64,000 bases of DNA, from assembly GCF_017876155.1 (NCBI RefSeq), contig NZ_JAGINP010000026.1:49506-113505 (forward strand), in the 5' to 3' direction. How positions within the stretch are numbered: the stretch's first letter is position 1; the number at the start of each line of letters is the position of its first letter. Below, one piece after another: positions 41,202 to 49,181 of the stretch. The notes below the pieces were generated by a model. It saw nothing but the letters and a program-made list of their open reading frames with translations, made no database searches and was not told the origin of the DNA. The translations under genes and the position numbers were made by a program. Origin of the DNA: Azospirillum rugosum (GTDB lineage Bacteria; Pseudomonadota; Alphaproteobacteria; Azospirillales; Azospirillaceae).

Positions 41202-41330
41202 TCAGCGCGCCAGGACGAGCGCCAAAGCGGCGGCGATCGGCGCCAGCGTGAGGATGCCCACGGCGGCCACGCGTTCGGCTGGGCTCCACGAAGCCCAGTC
41301 GCGCTGAAGCGAGGAAAAGAGCGACTTCAT
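41202..41330 (-). CDS. 42-aa single-TM microprotein
   Basis: MKSLFSSLQRDWASWSPAER then VAAVGILTLAPIAAALALVL, ending AR. A strong GGAGGGGAT ribosome site stands directly upstream of the ATG at 41330. Short amphipathic N-terminus followed by one TM. Convergent with flgN, 15 bases away. Unknown; the ribosome site and clean TM argue that it is real. Confidence 0.6.
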   Translation of the reverse strand: MKSLFSSLQRDWASWSPAERVAAVGILTLAPIAAALALVLAR

Positions 41331-41756
41331 ATCCCCTCCAAGCCCGAACAGTCCGAACGCCTTTGCTGCCCGCACACACTTGCTGCGGTGCATATAAGAT
41401 ACGGTCTGAGTGGTTGTTTGGCTTGTGAGAGTGACAGCGCCGACGCGAAATATCAGACAGTGATGCACGGCCGCAACAGATCCCGTTGCGCCCTCGGCTT
41501 TCGCGCATCGAGGTACGGCTTTCCCCCGTTGGAAGAGCATTCGGGAAGCTCATCCGAACGCGAGATCTCCAGATTTACTTGGAGTGTTCAAAGAGTATGG
41601 TCTGCGAACGGGGATATCTGGATTTCCGCTTTCACGGGAATGACGTATGCGCAAGACCGGTTGGAAACGGGTGTCTCCAAGAGGGCAAAAAAGGCTGCGA
41701 CGGAGGCTGAGGTAAGCGGAGGCTTCAACGTCCAGACCCGCGGGGTGGCAGAGATT
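41331..41756. other. AT-richer non-coding region between flgN and parB
   Basis: Clearly lower in GC than the rest of the window. It holds a fragment of the CGTCATTCCCG-type repeat (41620-41655) and a possible promoter for the 42-aa gene (GCATATAAGATAC, 41390-41402, on the opposite strand). A reading frame at 41388-41930 crosses it and runs into parB antisense without a ribosome site or protein-like features. Possible relic of an insertion. Confidence 0.5.
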
Positions 41757-41827
41757 TCGACTTCGAAAGCGCGTTTTGGTTGCTTGGAGTGGCGACTCCT
41801 GAAACCTAAGCGCGCTTTCGAGATCGA
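41757..41827. repeat. Large imperfect palindrome downstream of parB
   Basis: Left arm from TCGACTTCGAAAGCGCG (41757) and right arm CGCGCTTTCGAGATCGA (to 41827) pair over about 23 bases with a few mismatches. Inside is a smaller perfect hairpin GGAGT-ggcg-ACTCC (41786-41799). It begins 24 bases beyond the parB stop. It could be a terminator, or a centromere-like site for the adjacent ParB. Confidence 0.5.
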
Positions 41828-41850
41828 AAGCCCAAATCAGTCGACCAGAG

Positions 41851-42708
41851 TCACTCGCCCAGAAGGGCGTCGATGCGGCTTCGCAGGTCGCGGAGCAGGT
41901 CGCGGTGTTCCTTCTGCAACGCGCTGCTGACCGAGCTTATGGCGGTCAGGTCCTTGTCGATGCGGTTGATCGCCTTGCCGAGCACGCGCAGCGGTTCGGG
42001 CGAGGCCGGGTCCTTGCTCGCCCGCGCGGCGCGGACGGACTGCACGGTCAGCCCGCCGGTGCGCGCCGACTTCCACAGGCGCCGCACCTCCGCCTCGTCG
42101 CCGACGAAGGCCAGCTCCACCAGGGCGGAGCGGGACACGGCGTCGGGGTTCTCCCGGTATTCGGTCAGGATGTCGCCCGGCAGGTCCAGAACCTTCAGCC
42201 GCTTCGACACCTCCGCCTCCGACACGCCGATGGCGGCGGCGACCTCGGCCTGGGCGTAGCCGTGGGCGTCGATCAGCTGGGACAGCCCGCGGGCGAGGTC
42301 GATGGCGTCCAGGTCCACGCGCTGGACGTTCTCGATCAGCGCGATCTCCTCCGCCTTTCCCTTGGTGATGATCGCCGCGATGGTGGGGCGGCCGAGCATC
42401 TGGTGGGCGCGCAGGCGGCGTTCGCCGGCGACCAGCCGGTAGACGCCCTTCTCTGCCGTCTCCTGCACCAGCACCGGTTGCTGGAGGCCGTGGCGCTCGA
42501 TGGACTCCGCCAGCGAGGCCAGCGCGGCCTCGTCGAAGACGGTGCGCGGCTGGTCCGGGTTGGTGCGGATGTTGGCGACGTCGACCTCGATCAGGCGGGG
42601 CAGGGTGCCCGTCAGGCCGAACATGCGGTCGGTTTCCAGCGCCGGGGCGGCGTTCTTCACCTGCAACACGGCCGCGGCGGTCTGGCGCGTCAGCTTCTTA
42701 GGCGGCAT
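41851..42708 (-). CDS. parB: ParB/RepB/Spo0J-family partition protein
   Basis: A 285-aa ParB. CTPase/N-domain with EVDVANIRTNPDQPRTVFDE, then GLQQPVLVQE and the arginine-rich YRLVAGERRLRAHQMLG; central HTH with AQAEVAAAIGVSEAEVSKRL; short C-terminal dimer helix. The catalytic box is GERRLRA. Its start lies inside parA's end (11-base overlap), the normal parAB arrangement. It binds parS-like DNA; no TGTTTCACGTGAAACA-type parS was seen in the window. Confidence 0.93.
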   Translation of the reverse strand: MPPKKLTRQTAAAVLQVKNAAPALETDRMFGLTGTLPRLIEVDVANIRTNPDQPRTVFDEAALASLAESIERHGLQQPVLVQETAEKGVYRLVAGERRLRAHQMLGRPTIAAIITKGKAEEIALIENVQRVDLDAIDLARGLSQLIDAHGYAQAEVAAAIGVSEAEVSKRLKVLDLPGDILTEYRENPDAVSRSALVELAFVGDEAEVRRLWKSARTGGLTVQSVRAARASKDPASPEPLRVLGKAINRIDKDLTAISSVSSALQKEHRDLLRDLRSRIDALLGE

Positions 42709-43720
42709 CGGCGGCCTCCCGGATGCGGCCGGCCGCCTTCAGCAGCGCACCGGCGATGGCGGCGTAGCTCTCCACGCCCGGCGCGCCGATGTCGGCGTCC
42801 AGCGTGATGACGTTGGCCCCGGCGGCCTGCGCGTAGATGGTCGCGCGCGGCACCGGCGGGAACACCCGGTAGTCGGTGCCCCACAGCCGCCCGATGTCCT
42901 CCAGCGAGGAGCGGTCCTGCGTCTGGCGCGGGTTCAGCATGGTGGGCAGCACGCCCAGCACCTGGAGCCCCGGGTTCAGCCGGCGCTGGATGCGGGCGAC
43001 CGTGTCCAGGAAGGCGTTCACGCCCAGGATGGCGTGCGGCTCCGCCTGGCAGGGGATCAGGACGTAGTCGGCGGCGGTCAGGGCGTTGATGGTGACCGCG
43101 CCCAGGTTCGGCGCGCAGTCGATCAGGATGAAGTCGTAGTCGCCGCGCACCGTGTCCAGCATCTCCGCCATGGCGGTCTGCGCGTTGGTCAGGTTGCCCG
43201 GCAGCTCCGTGTCGGCGCTGGCCAGCGCGATGCTGGAGGGCACGACGTCCAGCCCCTCCACGCCCGTGGGCCAGATGACGTCGGCCAGCTTCGCCTTGCC
43301 CATCAGCGCGTGGTAGAGCACGCGGCCGGCCTCGGTCAGGGTCACCACGTCGGCCTGCGGTACACCCACATGCACCGTGGCGTTGCCCTGCGGGTCGGCG
43401 TCCACCAGCAGCACGCGGTTGCCTGCGCGGGCCAGCATGAAGGCGACGTTGATGGAGGTGGCGGTCTTCGCCGTGCCGCCCTTCTGCAGGCCGACGGCGA
43501 TCACCGTGCCCCGCCGCGGCGGCTCCGTCGGGGGCTGTTCCAGCGACAGCAGAAGCAGCCGGCCCAGCACGTCACGGGGCAGGGCCTCCTTGCCCGTTTC
43601 CCACTTGCTCAGCCGCTGCTTGTCGTATTTGCGCCCGGTCAGTTCGTTGACGAACGCGGCCATCTGCGTCTGCGTGAGTCCGCGCTTCTCACGCAACGCC
43701 TTCAAATCGTCGCCGTTCAT
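42698..43720 (-). CDS. parA: ParA-type partition ATPase with N-terminal HTH
   Basis: A 340-aa Walker-type ATPase. Residues about 5-60 form an Xre-like HTH (LKALREKRGLTQTQMAAFVN, LSKWETGKEALPRDVLGRLL). The ATPase core has the deviant Walker A GLQKGGTAKTATSINVAFML, Walker A' VLLVDADPQGNATVHVG and Walker B YDFILIDCAPNLGAVTINAL. An HTH-ParA fusion is typical of type Ia plasmid systems (P1 ParA, F SopA), which autoregulate their promoter. The start at 43720 has GAGGGGGC upstream. Suggests a plasmid or chromid. Confidence 0.93.
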   Translation of the reverse strand: MNGDDLKALREKRGLTQTQMAAFVNELTGRKYDKQRLSKWETGKEALPRDVLGRLLLLSLEQPPTEPPRRGTVIAVGLQKGGTAKTATSINVAFMLARAGNRVLLVDADPQGNATVHVGVPQADVVTLTEAGRVLYHALMGKAKLADVIWPTGVEGLDVVPSSIALASADTELPGNLTNAQTAMAEMLDTVRGDYDFILIDCAPNLGAVTINALTAADYVLIPCQAEPHAILGVNAFLDTVARIQRRLNPGLQVLGVLPTMLNPRQTQDRSSLEDIGRLWGTDYRVFPPVPRATIYAQAAGANVITLDADIGAPGVESYAAIAGALLKAAGRIREAADAA

Positions 43721-43893
43721 TGCCCCCTCGTCGACTTCGTGAGTCGTCGCGGAAGCTATCAAGTCGTCCCAACCGCCGCAACGGGTGACTACCGCGCGCC
43801 TTGGTGAAAAATGCTTCGTTCTTTATCGGAGACTGGCGGGGCAGGGCCGGTCGGGTGCATAACAGGGGGGCGGGGCAGGCGAGGGATGCGACG

Positions 43894-44118
43894 ATGGCGG
43901 CGAACTGGTCGGTGCGGCAGCTGGTGTGCCAGGCCCATGGTTGTGAGCTGGTCGTGACGTGGCGCGCCGACGCCCGCTGGACCTGGGCCGTCTCGGTGGC
44001 CGGCGAGCGCATCGCGGTCGGCGTGGCGAACTCGCAGGAGGGCGCGCAGGACGCGGCCCTGCACGCCGCCGACCGGCACGCCCGCGCCGACGGCACCGTG
44101 CAACTCACCATGTTCTGA
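43894..44118 (+). CDS. Small hypothetical protein divergent from parA
   Basis: A 74-aa soluble protein: MAANWSVRQLVCQAHGCELV, strands LVVTWRADARWTWAVSVAGE, then a helix with EGAQDAALHAADRHARAD. The pattern is a small alpha-beta fold, similar in shape to many short conserved alphaproteobacterial proteins. GAGGG stands eight bases before the ATG. It ends one base before the convergent lysR stop. No family recognised. Confidence 0.65.
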   Translation: MAANWSVRQLVCQAHGCELVVTWRADARWTWAVSVAGERIAVGVANSQEGAQDAALHAADRHARADGTVQLTMF

Positions 44119-44119
44119 T

Positions 44120-45016
44120 TCAGGGTTTTTGGGGGCAGGGCGACCGCAGCTGTTCGCAGAAAGCGTGGGCCGCGTGGCTCATGTGCCTCTGCCGGTGGTG
44201 GATGAGGTGGAAGGGGCGGTCGGGCAGCGGGAAGGCGATCCGGTGCAGGCGCCCGGATGCCAGTGCGCCGGCCGCGACCAGTTCGGAGATCACCGTCGCC
44301 CCCGCCCCCGCCGTCACCGCGGACAGCACCGCCTCGTTGGACGGCAGCTCCAGCACGACGGGAAGCCGTTCCGGGGCGACGCCCTGCCGGCGCAACGCCT
44401 CCTCGAAGGCGGAGCGCGTGCCGGACCCGACCTCACGCAAGACCCAGGGAGAGGCCGGCAACTCGTCGGCCTCCAGCCGCGCGCGGCCGTGCCAGGGGTG
44501 GCCGCCCGCCACCACCAGGGCCATGCGGTCGCCGGGCAGGGTGGCCTGCGCCAGCAGCGGGTCGTCCACCTCCCCCTCCACGAGGCCAAGGTCGGCGGCG
44601 CCGTCCAGCACGGCCTGGGCGACCTGCGCCGTGTTGCCGGCCGCCACGCCGACGTCCACGTCCGGGTAGCGGTCGCGGAAGGCGACCAGCCGTTCCGGCA
44701 GCCAGTAGCCGATGATCGTCTGGCTGGCGTGCACCGTGACCCGGCCGCGGCGCAGCGCCGACAGGTCGGCCAGCAGGCGCTCCGCCGCCTCCGCGCGGGC
44801 CAGGACCGCCCTCGCCTCGTCCAGGAACAGGGTTCCGGCCTCGGTCAGCTCGATCCGGCGCCCCACCCGGTTGAACAGCTGGACAGCGTGCCGGGCCTCC
44901 AGGTTGGCGATGGCGGCGCTGACCGCGGACTGCGTCAGGTGCAGCGCGCCGGCGGCGCGCGTCACGTGCTGCTGCTCCGCCACCGCCACGAAGATGCGCA
45001 ACTGCTCCAGCGTCAT
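44120..45016 (-). CDS. LysR-family regulator (YeiE/CysB-like), divergent from yeiH-like gene
   Basis: A 298-aa LTTR. N-terminal HTH (MTLEQLRIFVAVAEQQHVTR, LTQSAVSAAIANLEARHAVQ) and a periplasmic-binding-like effector domain with VTVHASQTIIGYWLPERLVA. Divergently transcribed from a YeiH-family transporter, the same pairing as yeiE-yeiH in enterobacteria, which supports local control. A T-N11-A palindrome sits between them. Confidence 0.88.
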   Translation of the reverse strand: MTLEQLRIFVAVAEQQHVTRAAGALHLTQSAVSAAIANLEARHAVQLFNRVGRRIELTEAGTLFLDEARAVLARAEAAERLLADLSALRRGRVTVHASQTIIGYWLPERLVAFRDRYPDVDVGVAAGNTAQVAQAVLDGAADLGLVEGEVDDPLLAQATLPGDRMALVVAGGHPWHGRARLEADELPASPWVLREVGSGTRSAFEEALRRQGVAPERLPVVLELPSNEAVLSAVTAGAGATVISELVAAGALASGRLHRIAFPLPDRPFHLIHHRQRHMSHAAHAFCEQLRSPCPQKP

Positions 45017-45040
45017 GGATCGCGTCCCGCTTTTGCCGAC

Positions 45041-45059
45041 CGTTCGATTTTAGCGAACG
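45041..45059. promoter_or_regulatory. LysR-type operator between lysR and the yeiH-like gene
   Basis: CGTTCG-ATTTTAG-CGAACG is a perfect 6-bp inverted repeat containing a T-N11-A core (TCGATTTTAGCGA). It lies 25 bases upstream of the LysR start and 77 bases before the transporter, the standard recognition site layout for a divergent LTTR pair. Confidence 0.7.
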
Positions 45060-45135
45060 ATTCGAGCAACACAATGCGTTGGATCGATTGGTCGGCGGAG
45101 AACAGATTCGTGGACATCCGAACCGGAGGTCCACC

Positions 45136-46188
45136 ATGCGCCACGTCCTTGCACGATTTCCCGACCTGCTCCGCCCGCTGCTGCCCGGCGTGGCGCTGTG
45201 CGGGGCCGTTTCCTTGCTGGCGACGATGGCGGCCGGCGTGGAGGTGCGGCTGTTCGGGCAGGCGTGGCTGGAGCCGCTGGTGCTCGCCATCCTGATCGGC
45301 ACGGCGTTGCGCACCGCCTGGACGCCCGGCCCGCGCTGGGTTCCCGGCATCCACGCCAGCGCCAAGACGCTGCTGGAGGTGGCGGTGATGCTGCTGGGCG
45401 CCTCCATCGACCCGAAGACGATCCTGGCGGCCGGGCCGGGGCTGCTCGCCGGGATCGCCGGCGTGGTGGCCGCGGCGTTGACGGCCAGCTATGGGATCGG
45501 GCGGCTGCTCGGCCTGCCGAAGCGCATGGCGGTGCTGGTCGCCTGCGGGAATTCGATCTGCGGCAATTCGGCCATCGCGGCCACCGCCCCGGTGATCGGC
45601 GCCCACAGCGACGACGTCGCCGCGTCCATCGCCTTCACGGCGGTGCTGGGCGTGCTGGTCGTACTGGGGCTGCCGCTGCTGGTCCCGCTGCTCGGGCTCA
45701 ACCCGATGGAATATGGCGTGCTCGCCGGGCTGACGGTCTACGCGGTGCCGCAGGTGCTGGCGGCCACGGCGCCGGTCGCCGCGGTCAGCGTGCAGGTGGG
45801 GACGCTGGTCAAGCTGGTGCGCGTGCTGATGCTGGGGCCGGTCGTCTTCACGCTGGCGCTGCTCGCCGCGCGCCAGCCGCAGGAGGAAGGGCAGGCGGGC
45901 GAGGGAACTGGCCGCCGCCTGCGGGCCCATCACCTCGTCCCCTGGTTCATCCTGGGCTTCCTGGGGCTGGCCGGTTTGCGGGCGGCGGGGCTGGTGCCGC
46001 AGGCGCTGCTGGCCCCCATGGCGGCGGCGTCGGGCGTGCTGACCGTGCTGTCGATGGCCGCGCTGGGGCTGGGGGTGGACGTCCGCATGGTGGCGCGGGC
46101 GGGGGTGCGGGTCACGGCGGCGGTCGTCCTGTCGCTGCTCGCCCTGGGCGCGATCGGCGTCGGCCTGATCGACCTGCTGAATCTGTGA
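45136..46188 (+). CDS. YeiH/UPF0324-family putative sulfate exporter
   Basis: A 350-aa membrane protein with about ten TMs. Family blocks: LEPLVLAILIGTALRTAW, GIHASAKTLLEVAVMLLGAS, VACGNSICGNSAIAATAPVI and ALGLGVDVRMVARAGVRVTA. The NS-CGNSAIAA block is diagnostic. Function is not firmly known; members are annotated as sulfate or sulfite exporters. A CGGAGGT ribosome site supports the ATG at 45136 rather than 45079. Confidence 0.9.
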   Translation: MRHVLARFPDLLRPLLPGVALCGAVSLLATMAAGVEVRLFGQAWLEPLVLAILIGTALRTAWTPGPRWVPGIHASAKTLLEVAVMLLGASIDPKTILAAGPGLLAGIAGVVAAALTASYGIGRLLGLPKRMAVLVACGNSICGNSAIAATAPVIGAHSDDVAASIAFTAVLGVLVVLGLPLLVPLLGLNPMEYGVLAGLTVYAVPQVLAATAPVAAVSVQVGTLVKLVRVLMLGPVVFTLALLAARQPQEEGQAGEGTGRRLRAHHLVPWFILGFLGLAGLRAAGLVPQALLAPMAAASGVLTVLSMAALGLGVDVRMVARAGVRVTAAVVLSLLALGAIGVGLIDLLNL

Positions 46189-46282
46189 TGAAGGGGGCAG
46201 GAAGGGGGCAGGGAAGGGCGTGAATTTTGCCCATAAAATGTGTGAATTGGGCAAAAAATGTGCATAGAATACATTTTATGCC

Positions 46283-46313
46283 TTGACCTCAACTTAGGTT
46301 GAGGTTTTAGGTT
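46283..46313 (+). promoter_or_regulatory. SoxR/MerR-type promoter with operator in a 19-bp spacer
   Basis: A -35 TTGACC (46283-46288) and -10 TAGGTT (46308-46313) are separated by 19 bp. Over the spacer lies the palindrome CCTCAACTTAGGTTGAGG (46287-46304), matching the SoxR-type CCTCAA-N6-TTGAGG. Over-long spacers with a central palindrome are the mark of MerR-family activation by DNA untwisting. It reads toward the HPP gene 40 bases downstream. No merR/soxR gene is in the window. Confidence 0.75.
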
Positions 46314-46352
46314 CGCGCCCGTTGGTCGTCATGTCCTGGGAGAGCGAGACGA

Positions 46353-47534
46353 ATGCCCAAAGAAAAACGGTCGATCCTGCGCAGCCTGGTGGTCGTCCTT
46401 TCAAAAAAGCACCGCAATCGCCGTCGCATCGCCCTGTTCAACCCGATCCTTCCCGGCGCCAACCTGCGGGACCGGATCATCGCCTGCTGCGGCGCCCTGC
46501 TGGGCATCGCGGCGACCGGCCTCCTGTGCCACTTCGCCCTCAGCAGCATGGTCAGCGTGCCGGTGCTGATCGCGCCGATGGGGGCGTCGGCGGTCCTGCT
46601 GTTCGCGGTGCCGACCAGCCCGCTGGCGCAGCCCTGGCCGATCATCGGCGGGAACACGCTGTCGGCCGTCGTCGGCATCCTGGTGTCGGCGCTGGTCCCC
46701 GACCCGATGCTGGCCGGCGCGCTCGCCGTCGCGCTGGCGATCGCGACCATGTCCATGACGCGCTGCCTGCACCCGCCGGGCGGGGCGGCCGCCCTGACCG
46801 CGGTGCTGGGCGGGCCGGCGGTGGCGTCGGCCGGGCTGGGCTTCGCCCTGTTCCCGGTGGCAGTGAACTCCATCCTGCTGGTCACGGCCGGCTGGCTGTT
46901 CCACCGCTTCTCCGGCCATTCCTACCCGCACCGCCCGGCCGCCAAGCCCGCCAACCCGCACCGGACGAACGACGTGTCGGCGCCGGCGCGCGGCGGGGTG
47001 ACGCCCGACGACGTGGAGGAGGCGATCCAGGGCTTCGGCGAGGCGTTCGACGTCAACCCGGACGACCTGAAGGACCTGCTGCTGAAGGCCGAGCGCGTCG
47101 CCCTGGAGCGGCTGAACGCCCACATCGCCTGCTCGGAGGTGATGTCGCGCGACGTGGTCACCGTGTCCGCCGACGCCCATCCGGACGTGGCGCGGACCAA
47201 GCTGGTCCAGCATTCCTTCCGCACCCTGCCGGTGGTGGACGCGCGCGGCACGGTGGTCGGCGCGGTCGGGCACGAGCAGCTCGCCAAGGCGGGCGCGCGC
47301 GTCGCCGACGTGATGGAACCGGCGGTCTTCGAACGGCCGGAAACGCCGGCCTTCCGCCTGCTAGGGCCCCTGTCGGACGGGCGCACCCACGAGGTGATGA
47401 TCGTCGACAGCAAGGGCACGCTGCTGGGCGTCGTCACGCAGACCGACCTGCTGATGGTCCTGGCGCGCGCCGCCCTGGCCCGGTCGGAAGAGGCGCAGAA
47501 GGGCGCCGGGCTCTCGATGATACCGAACCGGTGA
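46353..47534 (+). CDS. HPP-family membrane protein with C-terminal CBS pair
   Basis: A 393-aa protein. Residues about 40-185 hold four to six TMs with the HPP signature MTRCLHPPGGAAALTAVLGG and PMGASAVLLFAVPTSPLAQP. Residues about 255-385 hold two CBS motifs (VMSRDVVTVSADAHPDVART, LPVVDARGTVVGAVGHEQLA, MIVDSKGTLLGVVTQTDLLM), which usually sense adenine nucleotides. HPP proteins have been linked to nitrite transport in plants and cyanobacteria; here the substrate is unknown. GGGAGAGCGAG precedes the ATG. Expression is probably redox- or metal-controlled through the upstream MerR-type promoter. Confidence 0.88.
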   Translation: MPKEKRSILRSLVVVLSKKHRNRRRIALFNPILPGANLRDRIIACCGALLGIAATGLLCHFALSSMVSVPVLIAPMGASAVLLFAVPTSPLAQPWPIIGGNTLSAVVGILVSALVPDPMLAGALAVALAIATMSMTRCLHPPGGAAALTAVLGGPAVASAGLGFALFPVAVNSILLVTAGWLFHRFSGHSYPHRPAAKPANPHRTNDVSAPARGGVTPDDVEEAIQGFGEAFDVNPDDLKDLLLKAERVALERLNAHIACSEVMSRDVVTVSADAHPDVARTKLVQHSFRTLPVVDARGTVVGAVGHEQLAKAGARVADVMEPAVFERPETPAFRLLGPLSDGRTHEVMIVDSKGTLLGVVTQTDLLMVLARAALARSEEAQKGAGLSMIPNR

Positions 47535-47698
47535 TACGCTTCCGGGAGGGGTGGCGCCGTCGGTGATGGGGCCGCCCGTTCCGCGGGCGAACCGGGCGCA
47601 TCCGCATGATGTGCCTGATTTCGCGGGGCTTCAAGCCCGCAACGGGCCGCTGCAAAAATCGCGCGTGCAACACGGCCGCCAGACCTGTTGGACGTCGC

Positions 47699-47968
47699 AT
47701 GACGACGGAATCGCCCGAGGATCTGGTGAAGAAGTTGTCGGCGTGGCGTCTCTATCTGGAAGCGATCAGCCGGCAACGGAAGGACCGAATGGCTGCCCTG
47801 CTCGACGCCGCGGACGCCGCAAGCGCCCGCGCGCGGCGGATCCGTGACGAGGCGGAACAGGCGCGGCGCCGGCTGGACGCGCTGTCGCAGGGGCGAAAAC
47901 CGCAGACGCCGCCGCCAGGGCACGCCGTCACGAACCGGGGCAAGCCGGACCCGGACGGCGCGCCGTGA
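47699..47968 (+). CDS. Small coiled-coil hypothetical protein
   Basis: An 89-aa, highly charged helical protein (SPEDLVKKLSAWRLYLEAIS, then AADAASARARRIRDEAEQAR) with a polar, Pro-rich tail. The ATG at 47699 begins the helical part; an in-frame ATG at 47606 adds unlikely sequence. The ribosome site is weak. It ends 10 bases from the convergent bioY stop. Unknown. Confidence 0.45.
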   Translation: MTTESPEDLVKKLSAWRLYLEAISRQRKDRMAALLDAADAASARARRIRDEAEQARRRLDALSQGRKPQTPPPGHAVTNRGKPDPDGAP

Positions 47969-47978
47969 CCACCCACGG

Positions 47979-48533
47979 TCAATGCGCCGCGGCCAGCGGA
48001 TAGGCGCGCTTCACGGTGGCGGCGGCGAAGGCGGCGACGCCCGCCTTGATCAGGTCGCCGGGGATGAAGGTGAGCGATCCCAGCGCCGCCTTCTCCAGCG
48101 GCAGGCCGCTGACCATGGACAGCCAGGGGATGCCCAGCGCGTAGTCGGCGCCGATCCCGCCCAGCGCGCAGGCGACGAACAGCGACGGAAGGCTGCCCCG
48201 GCGCGGCAGCCGCTCCGCCAGCCAGCCGACGGTGAAGGCCGCCAGCGCGAAGCCGATGGCGAAGCCGCCGGTCGGCCCCAGGAAGACGCCGAAGCCGCCG
48301 CGCCCGCCGGACAGCAGCGGCAGGCCGGCCGCGACCAGCAGCAGGAACAGCAGGAGCGACAGCCCGCCAAGCCGGGCGCCCAGGACGGCGCCGGCCAGCA
48401 TGACGCCCATCAGCTGCGCCGTGATCGGCACGGGCAGGAAGCCCAGCGGGATCGGCGGCACAAGGCCCAGCACCGCGACGATGGCGGCGAACAGGGCGCA
48501 GTGGACGAGGTCGCGCGTGGTCAAAGGTTTCAT
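47979..48533 (-). CDS. bioY: Biotin ECF transporter substrate-binding subunit BioY
   Basis: A 184-aa integral membrane S component with six TMs. BioY blocks: VLGLVPPIPLGFLPVPITAQ, LMGVMLAGAVLGARLGGLSL, GFGVFLGPTGGFAIGFALAA and KAALGSLTFIPGDLIKAGVA. It captures biotin and works with BioM (ATPase) and BioN (T component), encoded just upstream. 48 bases separate it from bioN. Confidence 0.95.
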   Translation of the reverse strand: MKPLTTRDLVHCALFAAIVAVLGLVPPIPLGFLPVPITAQLMGVMLAGAVLGARLGGLSLLLFLLLVAAGLPLLSGGRGGFGVFLGPTGGFAIGFALAAFTVGWLAERLPRRGSLPSLFVACALGGIGADYALGIPWLSMVSGLPLEKAALGSLTFIPGDLIKAGVAAFAAATVKRAYPLAAAH

Positions 48534-48581
48534 CGTTCCGGTCTCGGATGCTCTCAGTTTCCAGGTGGTGTGGTCGTACCG

Positions 48582-49181
48582 TCACCGCGGATCATAGCCG
48601 CGGGCTTCCAGCGCGTCGCTCAAATGATCGGCCATGCGCATGGTCTTCACCAGCAGGGGAACCAGCAGCGCCAGGGCGGAGCGCTCCACCCCGCGCGCCC
48701 GCTGCGCCATGCGGATCTCCTGCACGAGGTCGAGCAGGACGGGGATCAGCCGGATCGTCAGGGCCAGCATCAGGCTGACCTTGCCGGCGTTCACCCCCAG
48801 CGGCCTCAGCCAGCCCAGCCCCCGCTCCAGCGCGTCGATGGTGTCGGAGGCGCGGGTCGTCAGCGTCACCAGCGACGCCAGAAGGACCAGCAGGGCCAGC
48901 CGGCCGGCCGTCGCCGCCCCGGTCTCCCACCCGGCGAAGGCCGCCTGGACGGCGAACAGCAGGACCAGCACCGGCAGCAGCGGGCGGATCTGGCCGAGGA
49001 CGGCGCCCAGGGGAAGGCGCGCCAGCGCGAACAGCCCCAGCGCGCCAACCAGCGCGGCGCCGATGGCGACCGGGTTGGAGACGAAGAACAGGCCCGTCGC
49101 CGCGACCGCCAGCGCCGCCAGCTTCCAGCCCACGGGGAAGGCGTGGACCGGCGAGTCCCGGTGGAGGTAGAGGCCAAGCAT
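48582..49181 (-). CDS. bioN: Biotin ECF transporter transmembrane subunit BioN
   Basis: A 199-aa CbiQ-family T component with about five TMs and the coupling-helix motif LIPVLLDLVQEIRMAQRARG followed by EARGYDP near the C-terminus. The two A-R-G signatures contact the ATPase. Its start overlaps the bioM stop (TGATG). Confidence 0.93.
   Translation of the reverse strand: MLGLYLHRDSPVHAFPVGWKLAALAVAATGLFFVSNPVAIGAALVGALGLFALARLPLGAVLGQIRPLLPVLVLLFAVQAAFAGWETGAATAGRLALLVLLASLVTLTTRASDTIDALERGLGWLRPLGVNAGKVSLMLALTIRLIPVLLDLVQEIRMAQRARGVERSALALLVPLLVKTMRMADHLSDALEARGYDPR

Noticed and set aside
41388..41930. 180-aa plus-strand open frame running into parB antisense
   Set aside because: No ribosome site or protein-like pattern; it overlaps the repeat fragment, the palindrome and parB.
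41851..43720. repABC-type replication locus
   Set aside because: parA and parB are present, but no repC-like initiator follows and ParA has a type Ia HTH instead; it is a partition module only, as far as this window shows.
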